Positions 5,357 through 6,644 of a DNA stretch of 6,644 bases are shown in pieces. A program made the position numbers and the translations under genes. This DNA is from Phycisphaerae bacterium (GTDB lineage Bacteria; Planctomycetota; Phycisphaerae; UBA1845; Fen-1342): assembly GCA_022842805.1 (NCBI GenBank), contig JALHOX010000048.1:8689-15332 (forward strand), read 5' to 3'. How positions within the stretch are numbered: position 1 is the first letter of the stretch; each line of letters begins with the position of its first letter. The notes beneath the pieces were generated by a model, which saw nothing but the letters and a program-made list of their open reading frames with translations, was not told where the DNA came from and did not search any database.

Positions 5357-5748
5357 CAGCTTCCCCCCAGCGTTTCGAGAGCGCTCGGCAGATACTGAAT
5401 CACGCTCGCGATGTTGCCCTCCGTGTCCTGAAACTTCACCACGGTCCCCACGCCCTGGATCAGAAAACCGGGCATGAGGATCTGCCCGCCGTGTTTCACG
5501 ATCTGCTTGGAAGTTTGTTCCACGTCATTCACGCTGATGGAGCACTCAAAGCCGCGCATGCCCGTACCGCTGAGCGGCTCTCGCCGCTTCTGCAGCGCCC
5601 CCTCGACACCGGGCTGCCCCGTAAACACCCGCCAGAAATCGGGCGGCCCCCAGGGCTCAAAGCGCCACGAAAAGACCGCTTTGTAAAACGCCATCGCGCG
5701 TGCGCAGTCGTCGGCATGAATCGCGAAGTGGCAGACTGGATTCGGCAT
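5356..5748 (-). CDS. VOC-family (glyoxalase/bleomycin-resistance fold) protein
   Basis: This 130-residue, single-domain vicinal-oxygen-chelate protein shows the two beta-alpha-beta-beta-beta modules. The first has VCHFAIHADDCARAMAFYKAVFSW near the N-terminus. The second has FECSISVNDVEQTSKQIVKHGG, ending in VKFQDTEGNIASVIQY. The family includes lyases, dioxygenases and drug-binding resistance proteins. His7 could be a metal ligand, but the usual C-terminal glutamate position is occupied by Gln (VIQ), so metal catalysis is uncertain. ATG 5748 is chosen because AGGAG lies eight bases upstream; an in-frame TTG at 5754 would be too close to that site. It is first in a coupled leftward pair with the exported NTF2-like gene and is divergent from an AraC-family regulator, its probable controller. 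The substrate is unknown. Confidence 0.88.
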   Translation of the reverse strand: MPNPVCHFAIHADDCARAMAFYKAVFSWRFEPWGPPDFWRVFTGQPGVEGALQKRREPLSGTGMRGFECSISVNDVEQTSKQIVKHGGQILMPGFLIQGVGTVVKFQDTEGNIASVIQYLPSALETLGGS

Positions 5749-5778
5749 CGCCAATGCTCCTGGGTGAAGTTTCGACTC

Positions 5779-5807
5779 AATTTGCGGTCGGAGCGGAGTG
5801 TTGTCCA
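5779..5807 (-). promoter_or_regulatory. Candidate promoter of the VOC/NTF2-like pair
   Basis: TGGACA (5807-5802, minus strand; five of six for -35) is followed after 17 bases by CAAATT (5784-5779; three of six for -10). Transcription near 5772 would leave a short leader with the AGGAG site. The -35 is only five bases from the opposing TATACT box, so the two divergent promoters may compete. Confidence 0.3.
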
Positions 5808-5812
5808 GCCGA

Positions 5813-5818
5813 TATACT
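5813..5818 (+). promoter_or_regulatory. -10 box (TATACT) of the AraC-family gene
   Basis: TATACT matches five of six -10 positions and ends eight bases before the ATG at 5827. Transcription would begin at about 5825, giving a leaderless or near-leaderless message. That agrees with the absence of any ribosome site before the ATG. No -35 is seen at 16-18 bp, as expected for an activator-dependent promoter. Confidence 0.4.
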
Positions 5819-5826
5819 GACGACTA

Positions 5827-5844
5827 ATGTCGAATAAACGACAT
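5827..5844. promoter_or_regulatory. Perfect inverted repeat containing the AraC gene start codon
   Basis: ATGTCG (5827-5832) and CGACAT (5839-5844) are exact inverted copies around AATAAA. A third half-site CGAC at 5821-5824 pairs with GTCG across TAAT. As DNA this is a plausible operator for autorepression; as RNA it could fold into a hairpin holding the start codon. Confidence 0.4.
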
Positions 5845-6624
5845 GAGCCATGCGTCCGTTGCCTCGGACTGACCTATCCCCCGGGGCGCCGCATCGAGAC
5901 CCATGCTCACGGCTGGTCGCAGTTGATCTATGCGGTTCGGGGCGTGATCTCGGTGACGGCGGGCGCCGGTTGCTGGGTCGTGCCGCCGATGCGGGCGCTG
6001 TGGGTCGCTGCGGGCGTCGATCACGAACTCCAGATGAGGGGCCGGGTCGAGATGCAGACGCTCTACTTTCGGCCGGATATCGCGCCGTTGCTGGAGTCGC
6101 CATGCTGCGTGATCGATGTCGCGCCGCTGTTGCGGGAGTTGATCGTTTCGATCGTGATGTCGGGCGGGTTGCACCGCGCGACCCCGAGCGATCGGGCCCG
6201 TCTGCGGCTGCTGCTCGACCTGCTGGTCGTTGTCCCGGAGCGCCCGCTCGCGCTGCCGATGCCGACGGATCCGCGCGCCCGGAAAGTCGCCGGGAAGGTG
6301 CTCGCGCATGTCGGCGTGGCGGCGTCGCTGAGCGATCTGGTGAATGAAAGCGGCGCGTGCCTGCGCACCATCGAGCGGGCGTTTCTTCAGCAAACCGGCA
6401 TGACCTTCGGGCGCTGGCGCCAGCAGGCGCGGTTCCTGGAAGCGATTCGTCTCATCGGCGAAGGACGCGATGTGACCGCCGTGGCGTTGCGCGTCGGCTA
6501 TCGCAGCCCGAGCGCCTTTGTCGCCGCATTCAAGAAGTGCCTGGGGAAGACCCCGGGGCAGTACTTCACGCAGGCGACGTCCCGCAGCCCGCGAACTGCC
6601 GGGTCGGGCGCCGCCGCGCTGTGA
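5827..6624 (+). CDS. AraC-family transcriptional regulator with N-terminal cupin domain
   Basis: This 265-residue regulator has an N-terminal cupin ligand domain at about 10-97. It is marked by ETHAHGWSQLIYAVRG, WVVPPMRALWVAAGVDHEL and MQTLYFRP, the arrangement common in regulators of efflux and detoxification genes. Two helix-turn-helix motifs occupy residues 165-248. The first is LSDLVNESGACLRTIERAFLQQTG; the second is VTAVALRVGYRSPSAFVAAFKKCLGKTPGQYF, the diagnostic AraC signature. A Ser/Arg/Ala-rich tail of about 17 residues follows. The ATG at 5827 has no ribosome site and may be translated from a leaderless transcript. The gene is divergent from the VOC/NTF2-like pair, its likely target. 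The inducer cannot be told from the sequence. Confidence 0.93.
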   Translation: MSNKRHEPCVRCLGLTYPPGRRIETHAHGWSQLIYAVRGVISVTAGAGCWVVPPMRALWVAAGVDHELQMRGRVEMQTLYFRPDIAPLLESPCCVIDVAPLLRELIVSIVMSGGLHRATPSDRARLRLLLDLLVVVPERPLALPMPTDPRARKVAGKVLAHVGVAASLSDLVNESGACLRTIERAFLQQTGMTFGRWRQQARFLEAIRLIGEGRDVTAVALRVGYRSPSAFVAAFKKCLGKTPGQYFTQATSRSPRTAGSGAAAL

Positions 6625-6644
6625 GCAGTGCCGGTGCTTGAATC

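Noticed and set aside
5824..6393. 189-codon leftward open frame opposite the AraC gene
   Set aside because: Arg/His/Gln-rich antisense translation of a clear regulator; no ribosome site or domain.

Overview
The window is GC-rich bacterial chromosomal DNA with densely packed, mostly housekeeping or regulatory genes. I see no tRNA, rRNA, CRISPR array, insertion sequence or phage gene. The LuxR-type regulator with a PAS-like N-terminus, the HslU ATPase and the class V aminotransferase would fit a high-GC environmental bacterium, possibly a Planctomycetota member. That placement is an impression from protein flavour and is not proven by anything here.

Layout, left to right. (1) At the extreme left edge a leftward gene probably begins at position 32 and leaves the window after ten codons. 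(2) A leftward AhpD/carboxymuconolactone-decarboxylase-like protein (252-596) is divergent from a rightward LuxR-type regulator (720-1496). The gap between them holds a perfect 15-bp palindrome and an AT-rich promoter patch. (3) The LuxR-type gene runs 64 bp into the 3' end of the convergent hslU (1433-2767, leftward), the ATPase of the HslUV protease. No hslV lies next to it. Upstream of hslU is a sequence resembling a sigma-32 heat-shock promoter, overlapped by an inverted repeat. (4) A 406-bp gap separates hslU from a rightward PLP-dependent class V aminotransferase-fold enzyme (3174-4310). An 84-residue protein of unknown function (4409-4663) follows, with its own perfect TATAAT box. (5) After a hairpin at 4669-4687, two leftward genes form a translationally coupled pair: a VOC/glyoxalase-fold protein (5356-5748), then an exported NTF2/SnoaL-like protein (4802-5356). 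The pair is divergent from a rightward AraC-family regulator (5827-6624). The AraC start codon lies inside a perfect 18-bp inverted repeat.

How the genes may work together. Two divergent regulator/target modules are suggested by layout: LuxR-type with the AhpD-like gene, and AraC-type with the VOC + NTF2-like pair. The strongest unusual observations are the hslU/luxR-type tail overlap with a non-canonical HslU C-terminus, the heat-shock-like promoter of hslU, and the start-codon palindrome of the AraC gene. No clear multi-gene novel system is visible.
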